A program made the position numbers and the translations under genes. From assembly GCF_002554795.1 (NCBI RefSeq), contig NZ_PDEQ01000005.1, positions 310,001-374,000 on the forward strand: a stretch of 64,000 nt of DNA, read 5' to 3'. Shown one piece after another: positions 35,967-46,228 of this stretch. Position 1 is the first letter of the stretch. Every line of letters starts with the position of its first letter. The DNA comes from Longibacter salinarum. GTDB taxonomy: Bacteria > Bacteroidota > Rhodothermia > Rhodothermales > Salinibacteraceae. The notes under the pieces were generated by a model. It did no database searches, was not told the origin of the DNA, and saw only the letters and a program-made list of their open reading frames with translations.

Positions 35967-37160
35967 TCAGACAAAGGACTGGGTTTTTCGGCGCTCCGTC
36001 GCGGGCGTCCGTTCCTTCACCTGGCGAGATACGTTCAAGATGACACCAACCATGATGCCGTTTGCAATCATTGAGGTTCCTCCGTACGACACGAACGGCA
36101 TCGGAAGACCCGTCACGGGCAGCAGACCGCAGGCGACCCCCGCATGCACGAAGCCGTACATGACGAGGAGCGTCGTAAATCCGACGGTGAGGAAAAGCCC
36201 GAGCGGGTCCGGGGCGTCGCGAGCGATTCGCAGGTAGCCGCGGATGAGCAGAATGCAGAATCCGATCAGCAGTCCAATGGCGCCGAGAAGACCGTATTCC
36301 TCCGCGATAATAGCGAAGATAAAGTCGTTGTATGGCGCCGGCAGAAAGTCGCGCTGGATGCTTTTGCCCGGCCCCACGCCCGTCAGTCCGCCCATGGCGA
36401 AGGCGATCCTAGCCTGTTGCGACTGGTAACCCTCACCCTGCGGGTTCAGCACGTGCTCGGCATCGGTCGACGAGAAAATGTTCACGCCGAGATAGCTCTC
36501 CACGCGGGCGGCACGGCTGGGTGAGTTCATGATCATCCCGACGGCGAGCAGTGCTCCCATCATGCCGAGTCCGGCGATCTGGTAGGTGCTCACCCGTGCG
36601 ACGAAGCCCATCAGCATGATCGCCGCGAGGAGGACGGCCGAGGTCGAGAGGTCGTCCAGACCGATGAGCAGGACCGTGCCGAACGCCCAGATCAGAATTG
36701 GCAAAAACGCGCGGCCGAAGCTCTTGACGTAGTCCTGCTTCTGCGCGAGAAGGACCGCGATGTAGAACACGAGCGCCACACGCGCTAGATCTGACGGCTG
36801 GAACCCGAATCCTGCGACGCGAAGCCAACGATCCGGACCTTCAGTAAAGAAGCCGACGACCTTGACCACAAGAAGAAGGCCGAGCGCGAAGATGAGCGCG
36901 ATTTTACTGTACCGTGCCAGCGTTCGGTAGTCGATCAGACTGACGATACCCATCACACCCAGCGCCAGCACGACACGGATCACGTGCCGAACAAGGAACT
37001 GCTCCGTGTCTCCACCCGCCTTCGTTTCCGCAAGGAACGTGATCGCGCTATACACAGCCACCACACCTACGGCTGACAGGGCCAAAACGACCCAGATGAC
37101 GTACTTGTCCGCGGGGGAGCGATCGGAGACGCGGTCCTTAAGTGTTTGGAGTGCGTTCAT
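35967..37160 (-). CDS. ftsW: FtsW, lipid II polymerase (SEDS family)
   Basis: 397 residues with about ten membrane helices. SEDS features: [28 protein letters not shown], the [40 protein letters not shown] loop, and [20 protein letters not shown]. Works with FtsI in septal peptidoglycan synthesis. Position between murD and murG is the normal dcw place, so FtsW rather than RodA. Confidence 0.95.
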   Translation of the reverse strand: [397 protein letters not shown]

Positions 37161-37224
37161 GCTTCAAAAAAGGCCAACCTACGCCAGAAGGGCAGTTTAA
37201 AATATACTTCAGGATGAATCCAGT

Positions 37225-38607
37225 TTACAAATTCCTCACAAGACGACGGAAGGTGTCGCCACGCTCTTCATAATTTTCGTACATATCAAAAGATGAACAT
37301 GCGGGACTCAAAAGGACGACATCGCCGGGCTGAGCCATGCTTCGCGCTTTCTGAAGTGCGTCCTCCATGGTCGAGGCACGAGACGCACATCCGGCCGCCG
37401 AGCCGAGCTCTTCCATTACTTTCGAAGCACTTTCTCCCAGGGCCACGACACCGCGCACCCGCTCCCTGATCAACGGCTTCAACGCCTCGTAGTCGTTGCC
37501 CTTGTCGCGCCCTCCGGCAATCAAAACAATCGGCTGATCGAAGCTCTCGAGTGCATACCAGACGGCGTTGACATTTGTCGCTTTTGAGTCGTTGACGTAG
37601 AGCACATCGTCTACGGTGGCGACATTTTCGAGCCGGTGCGGCACGCCTTCGAAGGTCGACAGCCCCTCGCGGATCTGCGCGTCGCCAGCCCCCATGATGT
37701 GGGCGGACATCGCGGCGGCCAGCGAGTTGTACAGGTTGTGCGGCCCGCGAAGCGCGAGGTCCGAAGCCGGCATCAGCGTCTCTTCGTCGTTGTCCGAGCG
37801 AATCACGATCGTGCCGTCGGACACAAATGCTCCGCGCTCAACTGGGCCGTCGATGCTGATCCCGTACGCCGTGAACGCGCCGGGCTCCGCCGCACGGCTT
37901 CGAACGTAATCGCACACCAGCTCATCGTCGGCATTGTAAACCACGGCATCTCCCGCCTCCTGTCGCCCGAAGATCCGGAATTTGCTCTGGGCATACGCAT
38001 TGAAATCGTCGTCGTAGCGGTCGAGGTGATCCGGCGTGATGTTCAGAAGGACGCTCACGCGCGGTCGAAAGGCGTCGACATGGTCGAGCTGGAAGCTGGA
38101 CACCTCAAGCACGACAACGTCCTGCTCTCGCGCATCGCGAACGTAGTCGGAGAACGGGTAACCGATGTTGCCGGCAACAATCGTATTTCTATCGTCCGAC
38201 TCATCGAGTGCGCAGCGGATGACGTGGCCGGTGAGGCTCGTCGTAGTCGTCTTCCCGTTCGTGCCCGTAATCGCTATGATCGGCGCCCGGCAGAACCAGG
38301 ACGCGACCTCGATTTCGGAGTAGATGGGCAGCCCTGCGCGTCGGCACTGGCGCAGAATGTTGGCTTCCGTGGGCACGCCCGGGCTCACGACAACAAAGTC
38401 TGCGTCAATCGCCCGCGAGGTGTGGCCGCCGAACTCGTACGCCACCCCCAGCCCATCGAGCGTCTCCTCGATGCCCTTGCGCGGCGGCCCGTGCTCCGTT
38501 ACGAACACCGACGCTCCCGCCTGTGCCAGCAGACGCGCCACGGCTCGGCCGCTGCGCGCACCGCCAACGACGGTCACGGATCGGTCAGAAAGGGAGTCGG
38601 GAGTCAT
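37225..38607 (-). CDS. murD: UDP-N-acetylmuramoylalanine--D-glutamate ligase
   Basis: 460 residues from the ATG at 38607; an upstream frame extension of 49 codons is Ser/Pro-rich and not expected. VTVVGGARSGRAVARLL, ATP-loop GTNGKTTTTSLTGHV, LEVSSFQLDHVDAFRP, VLLNITPDHLDRYD and VNDSKATNVNAVWYALESF are the MurD motifs. Confidence 0.95.
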   Translation of the reverse strand: MTPDSLSDRSVTVVGGARSGRAVARLLAQAGASVFVTEHGPPRKGIEETLDGLGVAYEFGGHTSRAIDADFVVVSPGVPTEANILRQCRRAGLPIYSEIEVASWFCRAPIIAITGTNGKTTTTSLTGHVIRCALDESDDRNTIVAGNIGYPFSDYVRDAREQDVVVLEVSSFQLDHVDAFRPRVSVLLNITPDHLDRYDDDFNAYAQSKFRIFGRQEAGDAVVYNADDELVCDYVRSRAAEPGAFTAYGISIDGPVERGAFVSDGTIVIRSDNDEETLMPASDLALRGPHNLYNSLAAAMSAHIMGAGDAQIREGLSTFEGVPHRLENVATVDDVLYVNDSKATNVNAVWYALESFDQPIVLIAGGRDKGNDYEALKPLIRERVRGVVALGESASKVMEELGSAAGCASRASTMEDALQKARSMAQPGDVVLLSPACSSFDMYENYEERGDTFRRLVRNL

Positions 38608-38653
38608 CACGGGAGCGGACGGAGACGAAGGCGTTGGAGGAACGGGAATCGGT

Positions 38654-39811
38654 TTATCGGATGCGCAGGGTGAGGAGAGCAGCGATGACGGTAAGGGCAG
38701 TGACAATCCAGAATCGGGTGACGATCTTCGCCTCGTGGGTGCCTCGCGCCTCAAAATGGTGGTGCAGCGGAGCCATCCGGAAGATGCGTTTGCCAGTGCC
38801 GGTGCGATGCCGTGTGTATTTGAAGTAGCTCGTCTGCAGAATGACGGAGAGCGCTTCGGCGAAATACACGATGCCGAGCAGCGGCAGCAGCAGTTCTTTT
38901 CGCACCATGAGCGTCACCGCGCCCACGGCCGCGCCGAGCGCCAGCGCTCCGGTATCGCCCATGAAGACCGTCGCCGGGTAGCCGTTGTACCAAAGAAACC
39001 CGAAGCAGGCCGCCACCATCGCCGCGCCGAAAACCGTGAGTTCGCCGATGCCCGGCAGGTACATTACGTCGAGAAACGTCGCCAGGTTGACGTTTCCGGA
39101 AATGTAGACCAGCGCGACGAGCCCGAGCGAGACGAAGGCCGTGACGCCGGTCGTCAGCCCGTCTAGCCCGTCCGTCAGGTTGACCGCGTTGGATACGGCG
39201 GTCATGATGAAGACAACGACCGGGAGGTACACCATCCAGCCGAGGTCGATTCCATTCGCCCATGCCTCGAAAAAGTAGTAGTCGACCACGCGGTCCTTCA
39301 GAAAAGGGACGTACGTGAGCGTGTTGAACTCGGAAAATGACGGGTGAAAGTAGAGGACGCTTCCGACAACCAGTCCAATGCCGACCTGTCCCGCGACCTT
39401 GTATCGCGGCTGCAGTCCGTCCTTCTGTTTCTTTACCGTCTTGATGTAGTCGTCTGCGAAGCCGACCAACCCCATCCAGGCCGTCGCGAGCATCGCCAGC
39501 CAGACGTAGGTCTCGCCGATGTCGCCCCATAGCAGCGTGGCGCCGAGAATCGATAGCAGGATGATGATCCCACCCATCGTCGGCGTCCCCGCCTTGTGCG
39601 CGTGACTCACCACGCCGGCATCGTCCCCTTTGCGAATCTGCTCACCGAGCTGTTGTCTCGACAACCACCCGATGATGCTGCGCCCCGCAAAGAGCGCAAT
39701 CACGAGAGCTGTCATAGCGGCCAGCGCAGAACGAACCGTGATAAACTGAATCACCTGGAAGCCGGGCGGCTGGTAGACCTGCTCCAGGTAACTGATGAGG
39801 TAGTAGAGCAT
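38654..39811 (-). CDS. mraY: Phospho-N-acetylmuramoyl-pentapeptide-transferase
   Basis: 385 residues, polytopic. Makes lipid I. Motifs: PTMGGIIILLS, ADDYIKTVKKQKDGL, NLTDGLDGLTTG, FMGDTGALALGAAVG, and the RMAPLHHHFEARG loop. No murF between murE and mraY, as in Bacteroidota. Confidence 0.96.
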   Translation of the reverse strand: MLYYLISYLEQVYQPPGFQVIQFITVRSALAAMTALVIALFAGRSIIGWLSRQQLGEQIRKGDDAGVVSHAHKAGTPTMGGIIILLSILGATLLWGDIGETYVWLAMLATAWMGLVGFADDYIKTVKKQKDGLQPRYKVAGQVGIGLVVGSVLYFHPSFSEFNTLTYVPFLKDRVVDYYFFEAWANGIDLGWMVYLPVVVFIMTAVSNAVNLTDGLDGLTTGVTAFVSLGLVALVYISGNVNLATFLDVMYLPGIGELTVFGAAMVAACFGFLWYNGYPATVFMGDTGALALGAAVGAVTLMVRKELLLPLLGIVYFAEALSVILQTSYFKYTRHRTGTGKRIFRMAPLHHHFEARGTHEAKIVTRFWIVTALTVIAALLTLRIR

Positions 39812-39901
39812 GTAGGGGCGAAGAGGTCGCGGCGGTGCCGCTCCCTCGGGACTCGGGTAAGAATTCGGGCGAAGGGGCGTGGGGAGCGCCAGTGACGCTG
39901 A

Positions 39902-41500
39902 CTACTCGTCGGTTGAAGAGCGTTTCTGGAAATAGGATCGGGCTTTTTCTCGGTCGTCGAACGCACGACGGCTCGTGCCGATGACCTGGTAGGTCTCATG
40001 ACCTTTGCCGGCAATCAGGACGACGTCACCGGGAGCCGCGTTTTCCGCGGCAAACTGGATTGCTTCGTCGCGGTCCACGATCCACTCCGCCTCGGCGGGG
40101 CGACTCATTCCGCGGCGAATGTCGTTGAGGATCGCCTCGGGCTCTTCCGTGCGAGGATTGTCGCTCGTCACGATCACGCGGTCGGCCAGCGTCTCGGCCA
40201 GGCTTCCCATGACACGCCGTTTGGACGCGTCACGGTCTCCACCGCAGCCAAAAATGCACCACAGATCGGCGTTTGGGTCCGTCGTTTCACGAACCGCCGT
40301 CAAAATATTCTCGAGCGCGTCCGGTGTGTGGGCGTAATCGACGACGACGGTCGTGCCATCATCGAACGTGAGCTGGTCGAAGCGACCCGGCACCGGCGGC
40401 GCCTCCCGCAGCACGCGCAGGATGTCGTCGGCATCGTAGCCGAGCGCCCGTACGGCCGCGAACGCAGCGGCGATATTGTAGGCGTTGAAGCGACCCGCGA
40501 GACGAAAATCGTGCACCTGATCCGGGTCGAGTGTCTCATTTGTGACAGAAAAGCGCAGGCGGAGACCGCTCGTCCGACTGTCGACCACCTGGAAACGAAC
40601 GTCCGCGTCGGCATGCGTCCCGTACGTGTGGATCTCGGCCTGCGTTGATGCCCCGACGGCGGGGGCAGCATCATCGTCGGCGTTGAGGATCGCAGTCGCG
40701 TCCGGCGCAAGGCTGTCGAATAGCTTTTTCTTCGCCGCCCGATAGTTCGAGAGTGTGCCGTGGTAGTCGAGGTGCTCGCTCGTCAGATTGGTGAAAATGG
40801 CGATGTCGTAGTCGATCGCGTGGACGCGCTGTTGATCTAGCGCATGGGACGATACCTCCATCGCGCAGGCCGAGCAGCCGTCGTCCACCATGCGGCGGAG
40901 GGTGCGCTGAAGCTCAAGTGCGCCGGGCGTCGTGAGTGCCGCGTTCGTTGCCACGGTCCCCGTGCGCACCTCGATGGTGGAGATGAGCCCCGTCGTCACG
41001 TCGAGGGCGTCGATAGCGTGGTGCACGAGGTAGGACACAGTCGTCTTACCATTTGTCCCCGTCACGCCAACCATCTTCAAGTCACGCGATGGGTAACCGT
41101 AAAAGGCAGCGCCAAGCTCCGCCAGCGCCGTCCGGCCGTCGTTCACTTTCGCAAAGACGACCTCCGGATGACGCTCTAATGCAGCCTCGGGCACAGTTTC
41201 ACAGACGACGATACTCGCCCCATTCTCGATGGCCGCCTCGATGAACTGGTGGCCGTCCACTGATACGCCTTTGACAGCGATGAAGCATGCAACCGCGCCC
41301 TCTTCTACGTCCGCTCCTCGAATCATCCGGCTGTCATCGGAGAGTTGCCCGACGAGCATGCCGGACACGTCACGACCGGCGGCGTGTACGGCCTGAAGCA
41401 GACTCGCCCGGTCGAGCGCGTCCTGAAGGACGGGCCACGCCACCGGTGCAGCACCGGAGCGGGAGCTTTCGATCGTGGAAGACGACGATTGAGGAGTCAT
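39902..41500 (-). CDS. murE: UDP-MurNAc-tripeptide synthetase MurE, meso-diaminopimelate type
   Basis: 532 residues. ATP-loop GVTGTNGKTTVSYLVHH, MEVSSHALDQQRV, and VVVDYAHTPDALENIL. The DNPRTEEP motif near residue 446 is the specificity motif of enzymes adding meso-diaminopimelate rather than lysine. 27 bp from ftsI. Confidence 0.96.
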   Translation of the reverse strand: MTPQSSSSTIESSRSGAAPVAWPVLQDALDRASLLQAVHAAGRDVSGMLVGQLSDDSRMIRGADVEEGAVACFIAVKGVSVDGHQFIEAAIENGASIVVCETVPEAALERHPEVVFAKVNDGRTALAELGAAFYGYPSRDLKMVGVTGTNGKTTVSYLVHHAIDALDVTTGLISTIEVRTGTVATNAALTTPGALELQRTLRRMVDDGCSACAMEVSSHALDQQRVHAIDYDIAIFTNLTSEHLDYHGTLSNYRAAKKKLFDSLAPDATAILNADDDAAPAVGASTQAEIHTYGTHADADVRFQVVDSRTSGLRLRFSVTNETLDPDQVHDFRLAGRFNAYNIAAAFAAVRALGYDADDILRVLREAPPVPGRFDQLTFDDGTTVVVDYAHTPDALENILTAVRETTDPNADLWCIFGCGGDRDASKRRVMGSLAETLADRVIVTSDNPRTEEPEAILNDIRRGMSRPAEAEWIVDRDEAIQFAAENAAPGDVVLIAGKGHETYQVIGTSRRAFDDREKARSYFQKRSSTDE

Positions 41501-41527
41501 AGAGCCAGTAGAGGCCGGAAAAAGTCG

Positions 41528-43489
41528 TTATTCACCCGTTACCATCGCGGTGGACGGTAGCGGCTCCCCGGGTTGCGGCGACTGCTTCTGCACAAGCCCC
41601 TGGCCGAAGAGCCGGACGTCGACGCCATGCTTCTGCAGCCAGTGCACCGCGTCGCGTGTGGTCAGCCCCCTCAGGTCGGGCATGGTGTCGCCACTCGCGT
41701 CGGCAAGACGAGCCTGCACGGTCGGCGGGGAGGTTTGTGAGGGAGCCGTCATGCGCTCAACATCTGCCGAGGCTGTGTCCGACTCTGCGACGATGTGGTC
41801 AACCACCTCGGGGAAGGTGCCCACCCAGCGGCGCGCAATGTTCTGGAAAATGGGGGCGGCGACAGCGCCGCCGTACATGCTGGTCTCCGGCTCGCCCACG
41901 ATGACGAGAAGAGCGATTTTCGGATCATCAGCCGGGAAGAACCCGACGAAGGACGCACGCGCCTGATCGCCAGAATATTTTCCGCCGCTCACCTTAAGCG
42001 CGGTGCCAGTCTTGCCTGCAATCTCAAGCCCACTCACCTGCGCAGCGGTCGCCGTCCCGGTCTCAACGGTCTTCTCGAAAGCGGGTCGCAACGCGTCGGT
42101 TGTCGATGGCTTCAGTGCGCGCCGAATGGAGTCCGGGCGCTGCGTCCAGAGTCGTTCGCCTGTGACGCTCCGCCGCTCCTTAACGACGTGCGGCTGCACG
42201 AGAAGTCCACCGTTCGCGAGAGCCGAGTAGGCGGCCAGAAGCTGGATCGGCGTCACTGACACCTCGTAGCCAATGCTCATAGATGTCAGCGACGTGCGGC
42301 TCCAATTCGCCGGCTTCTTCAGCGTCCCACCGACCTCGCCGGGCAGGTCGATCCAGGTCGGCTGACCGAACCCCAGGTTGCGCGCGTACTGGTAGAAAAT
42401 GCCTTCGTCAATTCGCGTAGCCGTTTTCGCCATGCCGACGTTACTCGACTTCGACAGCACCTCCGCGAAAGAGATCGTGCCGTAGGCCTTCACATCTTTC
42501 ATCGTGTACCCGTGGAAGACGGCCCACCCTTCGCCGGTCTCGACTGAGTCCTCGAGCGAGACGATGTCTTGCTCAACCGCCGCAGCGGCTCCCACAAGCT
42601 TGAACGTCGATCCAGGCTCGAACTGATCGGTAATGGACCGGTTGCGGCGGCGGGCGGATGTTGCGCGACCCGGATGGTTGGGGTCGTAGGTCGGCACGTT
42701 GGCCATAGCTAAAATCGCGCCTGTGTTCGGGTCCATCGCGATGGCCGTTCCCCACTTCGCCCCGCTCTCCTTCACGCCCCTCGCGAGTTCATCCTCGAGT
42801 GCAGCCTGCCGGACGAGGTCGATCGTCAGCACCACGTTCTGTCCGTGTTTCGGCTTGACGACGGTACCGCCCACGAACGCCTTGATGCGCCCGCGCCGAT
42901 CACGCTTTACGGCGTGCCAGCCCGGTTCGCCCGTGAGGAAGTCATCGTACTGAAGCTCGACGCCCGAGCGTCCCGTGCCGTCGGTGTCGATATGCCCGAG
43001 CACGTGCGCCGCCGTTGTTCCGTAGTTGTAGCGGCGGGCGAAGCGTGGCGACAGGATCAGGCCCGGGACGTCCCATTCCTCAACGGTTTCGCGCTGCATC
43101 TCGTCGAGCCCGCGGTACAGCATCACATACTGTGGGCTGTAGCGTTCGGCCACCGTTGTCCGCAGCCGGCTCTCAGACATACCCGTGAGGTCGGCGAACT
43201 TGCGGTAGAACATCGCGCTTTTCTGCTCGAACCCGTCGATCGTGGGATCGAGCGCGACATCATACCGAGCGGTGTTGATAGCGAGGGCGCGCCCGGAGCG
43301 ATCGAGAATCGAGCCGCGCATGGCCGGAATTTCGACCGTCGACCGTGCCTGGTTCTGGCCGCGAGCCTTCAGCTCGGAGCCCTCCGTCAGGACGATCCAG
43401 CCCATCTGTGCCAGGACGAACAGGGGCACGACGCTCAGGAGCGTCAGCACCATGTACATCCGGGTCAGAATTTGATTTTTCGGCTTCAC
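41528..43489 (-). CDS. ftsI: Septal penicillin-binding protein FtsI with a PASTA domain
   Basis: 653 residues, GTG start. One N-terminal membrane helix (MVLTLLSVVPLFVLAQMGWIV), a PBP dimerisation domain (RGSILDRSGRALAINTARYDVALDP), and a transpeptidase domain with SxxK (GSTFKLVGAA, near residue 295), SxN (LSKSSNVGMAK) and KTGTA near residue 492. A C-terminal PASTA domain (MPDLRGLTTRDAVHWLQKHG) follows a Ser/Thr-rich spacer. Class B enzyme. Confidence 0.95.
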   Translation of the reverse strand: MKPKNQILTRMYMVLTLLSVVPLFVLAQMGWIVLTEGSELKARGQNQARSTVEIPAMRGSILDRSGRALAINTARYDVALDPTIDGFEQKSAMFYRKFADLTGMSESRLRTTVAERYSPQYVMLYRGLDEMQRETVEEWDVPGLILSPRFARRYNYGTTAAHVLGHIDTDGTGRSGVELQYDDFLTGEPGWHAVKRDRRGRIKAFVGGTVVKPKHGQNVVLTIDLVRQAALEDELARGVKESGAKWGTAIAMDPNTGAILAMANVPTYDPNHPGRATSARRRNRSITDQFEPGSTFKLVGAAAAVEQDIVSLEDSVETGEGWAVFHGYTMKDVKAYGTISFAEVLSKSSNVGMAKTATRIDEGIFYQYARNLGFGQPTWIDLPGEVGGTLKKPANWSRTSLTSMSIGYEVSVTPIQLLAAYSALANGGLLVQPHVVKERRSVTGERLWTQRPDSIRRALKPSTTDALRPAFEKTVETGTATAAQVSGLEIAGKTGTALKVSGGKYSGDQARASFVGFFPADDPKIALLVIVGEPETSMYGGAVAAPIFQNIARRWVGTFPEVVDHIVAESDTASADVERMTAPSQTSPPTVQARLADASGDTMPDLRGLTTRDAVHWLQKHGVDVRLFGQGLVQKQSPQPGEPLPSTAMVTGE

Positions 43490-43527
43490 GGGACGTGAGA
43501 GACAGAGTTACTAAAAAGGGGGCAGTG

Positions 43528-43977
43528 TTAGTCGGGGACGACGACCGTCCGACCCGTCGGCACGGACTCCCGGAGACCGAGCTCGCGAGCCCGATCGTAG
43601 ATGACGGATGGTCCCGTCGCGTGATCGAACTCGCCCTTCAATCGGTTATGCTTCAGGTGCAGCTTGTGGTTGACTCGCCGCGCCTCCTGCACGTCCATCA
43701 GCAGCTGCTGGGTCGCATGCACGTGGCCGACATATAGCGTAAACAGCGCCGCGACCACGAGCAGAAGTAGCCCAAACTTGACTGTCGAGACGTTCTCCAG
43801 AAAGGAGCCCTCATCTTGCGGCTCGTCCCGACGCCGGTTGGTCTTCGGCTCCAGGTCCGACCACGATGGCAATGCCGTGCCGTGACGCTGATACTGGCTC
43901 GGGCCGGAGCCTTTGCCTCGATCGCGGTTGGGCGACGCGTTGCTGGAAGGACGATTATTGCTGATGATGCGGTTCAT
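43528..43977 (-). CDS. ftsL: Cell division protein FtsL
   Basis: 149 residues from ATG 43977. A hydrophilic Asn/Arg/Ser-rich cytosolic part of about 65 residues, one membrane helix (VKFGLLLLVVAALFTLYVGHVHA) and a coiled-coil with RVNHKLHLKHNRLKGEFDHATGPSVIYDRARELGLRESVP, the FtsL pattern (leucine-zipper-like helix then GLR.. end). Bacteroidota often have this long N-terminal tail. Confidence 0.85.
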   Translation of the reverse strand: MNRIISNNRPSSNASPNRDRGKGSGPSQYQRHGTALPSWSDLEPKTNRRRDEPQDEGSFLENVSTVKFGLLLLVVAALFTLYVGHVHATQQLLMDVQEARRVNHKLHLKHNRLKGEFDHATGPSVIYDRARELGLRESVPTGRTVVVPD

Positions 43978-44048
43978 GGGAAAAGGAGGGGTTGGTCCTC
44001 CGATCGGCGGTCGTACGGGTACGGCGGCGCACGTCGCGCGCCGATAAA

Positions 44049-44528
44049 TCACGAGGCTCGTGGTACTCGCGGGGCGTTGCCCGGCCAGGCTTCAGCGGAG
44101 CGTTTTGAAAACAGTCGGGTGAGACGAGCGCGCACCTCCTCCGGCCGCAGCGGTTTCGCTACGAAGCCGTCGAAGCCGGCCCGTTCGGTTCGCTCCCGGT
44201 CGCCCGGCAGCGAGTGGTTCGTGATGGCGAGCATCGGTATCTGACGGTACGCGGCCCGAAAGCGGAGGCGCTTCAACACCGTCATGCCGGTAGCGTCTGG
44301 CAGGGAGAGGCTGATGAGCACCGCGTCGTAGGCCGTCTCCGTGGCCATGCGCACCGCATCCTCGGCGGTTCCGGCAACGTCCACATCTCCATCGTGCCGC
44401 AGCGCGTACTGCACTTGCAGGCGGGCCTCCGGATCGGGATCTACCACGAGAGTGACCGGCTGATCACCGGGGGCCGATTGTCGGGCGGTGCGCACGTGGC
44501 GCCAGAGGATGTCGGGGGCGTCCGTCAT
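44049..44528 (-). CDS. Receiver-domain protein lacking the phospho-acceptor Asp, within the dcw cluster
   Basis: 159 residues forming a single CheY-like fold: VTLVVDPDPEARLQVQYAL, AEDAVRMATETAYDAVLISLSLPDATGMTVLKRLR, PMLAITNHSLPGDRERTERAGFDGFVAKPLRPEEVRARL. The conserved Lys125 (AKP) and Thr103 are present, but the phosphorylated Asp (four residues before the LPD proline) is Ser73, and one of the acidic pair is replaced (VDPD instead of VDDD). No output domain. It lies between rsmH (56 bp) and ftsL (71 bp), where no receiver is normally found. Confidence 0.9.
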   Translation of the reverse strand: MTDAPDILWRHVRTARQSAPGDQPVTLVVDPDPEARLQVQYALRHDGDVDVAGTAEDAVRMATETAYDAVLISLSLPDATGMTVLKRLRFRAAYRQIPMLAITNHSLPGDRERTERAGFDGFVAKPLRPEEVRARLTRLFSKRSAEAWPGNAPRVPRAS

Positions 44529-44584
44529 GAGGGAGTCGCGTACAAGGGGTAAGGGTCTCAGTCAGCAGGTTGGGGAACGCGCGA

Positions 44585-45598
44585 TCACACCGACGGCACC
44601 GGCGTTCCGGCATCGTCCGCAGTTCGCTCCGCGATGCGGAGACGCGCGCTACGAGCACGAGGGTTGGACTGGACTTCTGCCTCGCCTGCCTCAATGGCCG
44701 AACGCGGAGATTCCTCGAACGGGGCGATCAGGGTGCCGTAGATGTCGCGAATGGGCTTCCCCTCGAAGTTGCCGTAGCGCAAAAACCGCTTCACGCGCCG
44801 GTCTTCGAGGCTGTGGTAGCTGATCACGGCGATGCGTCCGCCCTCGCGAATCACGTCGGCACTCTGCTCCAGCACATCCTCGAGCACGTCGAGCTCCGCG
44901 TTCACAGCAATCCGCAGGCCCTGAAAGACGCGAGCCAGGCTCTTTACCTCGTCGCGCTCCGGAACTGCCGAACGAACCGCATCGGCCAGGTCGTGCGTCG
45001 TCTCCAGCGGTCGTGCATCCACGATCGCCCGAGCGATCGGCCGGGATCGGCGCTCATCGCCGTAGTGGTAGATCACGTCAGCGATATCGCGCTGCGCCCA
45101 GTGGTTCACGATCTGATGCGCCGTGAGGCCGCCACGTGGATCCATCCGCATGTCGAGTGGGCCTTCGCGCTGGAAACTGAACCCGCGCTCGGGCACGTCG
45201 ATCTGGTGTGAGGACACGCCGAGATCCAGTAGGAGACCGTCGATCTCTTCGATTCCGATCTCTTCCAGAAGCGTCTGCAGCCGACCAAAATTTCCCTGCA
45301 CCGTGCGAAAACGCCCGGCCTCAATCTCATCTGCCAGGCGATCGCGCGCCGTCGCAAGGGCTTCGTCGTCCTGGTCGATCCCGATCACCACGCCCTCGGG
45401 CGCCAGAGCATCCAGGAGCGCCTCCGAGTGCCCGCCGCCGCCAAGCGTGGCGTCGACGTAGCAGCCGGAGGGATCCGTGATCAGGCGGTCGATCACCTCG
45501 TGTGAAAGAACAGGCGCGTGGTACTCCGTCGCGTATTTCAACGGGTCGGCGTCCGATTCAGAATCGGACGAGGGAGCGGGAGCATCGGAAGCAGTCAT
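44585..45598 (-). CDS. rsmH: 16S rRNA (cytosine(1402)-N4)-methyltransferase RsmH (MraW)
   Basis: 337 residues from ATG 45598. SAM-binding motif [55 protein letters not shown] and [16 protein letters not shown] are diagnostic. Second gene of the dcw cluster, 41 bp from mraZ. Confidence 0.96.
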   Translation of the reverse strand: MTASDAPAPSSDSESDADPLKYATEYHAPVLSHEVIDRLITDPSGCYVDATLGGGGHSEALLDALAPEGVVIGIDQDDEALATARDRLADEIEAGRFRTVQGNFGRLQTLLEEIGIEEIDGLLLDLGVSSHQIDVPERGFSFQREGPLDMRMDPRGGLTAHQIVNHWAQRDIADVIYHYGDERRSRPIARAIVDARPLETTHDLADAVRSAVPERDEVKSLARVFQGLRIAVNAELDVLEDVLEQSADVIREGGRIAVISYHSLEDRRVKRFLRYGNFEGKPIRDIYGTLIAPFEESPRSAIEAGEAEVQSNPRARSARLRIAERTADDAGTPVPSV

Positions 45599-45639
45599 CA
45601 GCAGGTACGTCGGGGGGCGAGGCGGCAAAACGGTATGGG

Positions 45640-46080
45640 TTACATTCCCATGACGCGCTCGGCCAGGGTTTCGTAATCGTCGGGCTGCTCGTTGAGATAG
45701 GCGTTGAAGCGGTCCGGGTCCCAGATTTCGACATGGTCGAACGCGCCAATGATGAGCGCCTTATCGTCGATAGCAGCATACTCGACGAGCGGCTTCGGAA
45801 TGCTGACCCGCCCCTGCCCATCCAGCGCGGCTTCATCCGCCCACATCATGATCGCGCGGACGAAGCCCCGGGCATCGGCGTTGAACATGTTCAGCCCGCC
45901 AATTTCATCCTCGATCTGCGTCCACTGATCCAGCGGATACAGGAAGATACATTCTTCGAACCCGCGCGTGATCGTGAAGGTGTTCTTCGCCTCCGGATTC
46001 AGCACGCTCCGCATCTTGGCCGGGATGGTGACCCGACCCTTGCTGTCAACGGAATATTCGGCCTGACCTTTAAAAACCAT
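45640..46080 (-). CDS. mraZ: Transcriptional regulator MraZ
   Basis: 146 residues, two SpoVT/AbrB-like (MraZ) repeats: [25 protein letters not shown] and [26 protein letters not shown]. MraZ represses its own dcw operon by binding tandem GTGG-like repeats, and such repeats lie upstream here. First gene of the cluster. Confidence 0.95.
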   Translation of the reverse strand: MVFKGQAEYSVDSKGRVTIPAKMRSVLNPEAKNTFTITRGFEECIFLYPLDQWTQIEDEIGGLNMFNADARGFVRAIMMWADEAALDGQGRVSIPKPLVEYAAIDDKALIIGAFDHVEIWDPDRFNAYLNEQPDDYETLAERVMGM

Positions 46081-46202
46081 GGTTTCAGCCCCGAGTCGGG
46101 GTCGTCAGGCCGTCCGTCACCGCCGTTCGGCGAAGGGGCCCTCGGTGGACAACGTGAGCAACGGGCAAAAACTGGCGGGGTTAGGGAGCGAATGGGCACA
46201 TT

Positions 46203-46228
46203 CCCCACTTTTCCCCACGCGTGTCCAC
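46203..46228 (-). promoter_or_regulatory. MraZ operator: three direct repeats at 10-bp spacing
   Basis: On the minus strand GTGG(A), GTGGGG and GTGGGG start at 46228, 46218 and 46208, exactly 10 bp apart, about 130-150 bp upstream of mraZ. MraZ is known to bind several TGGG-type repeats with about one helical turn spacing. The repeats begin directly downstream of the candidate -10. Confidence 0.75.
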
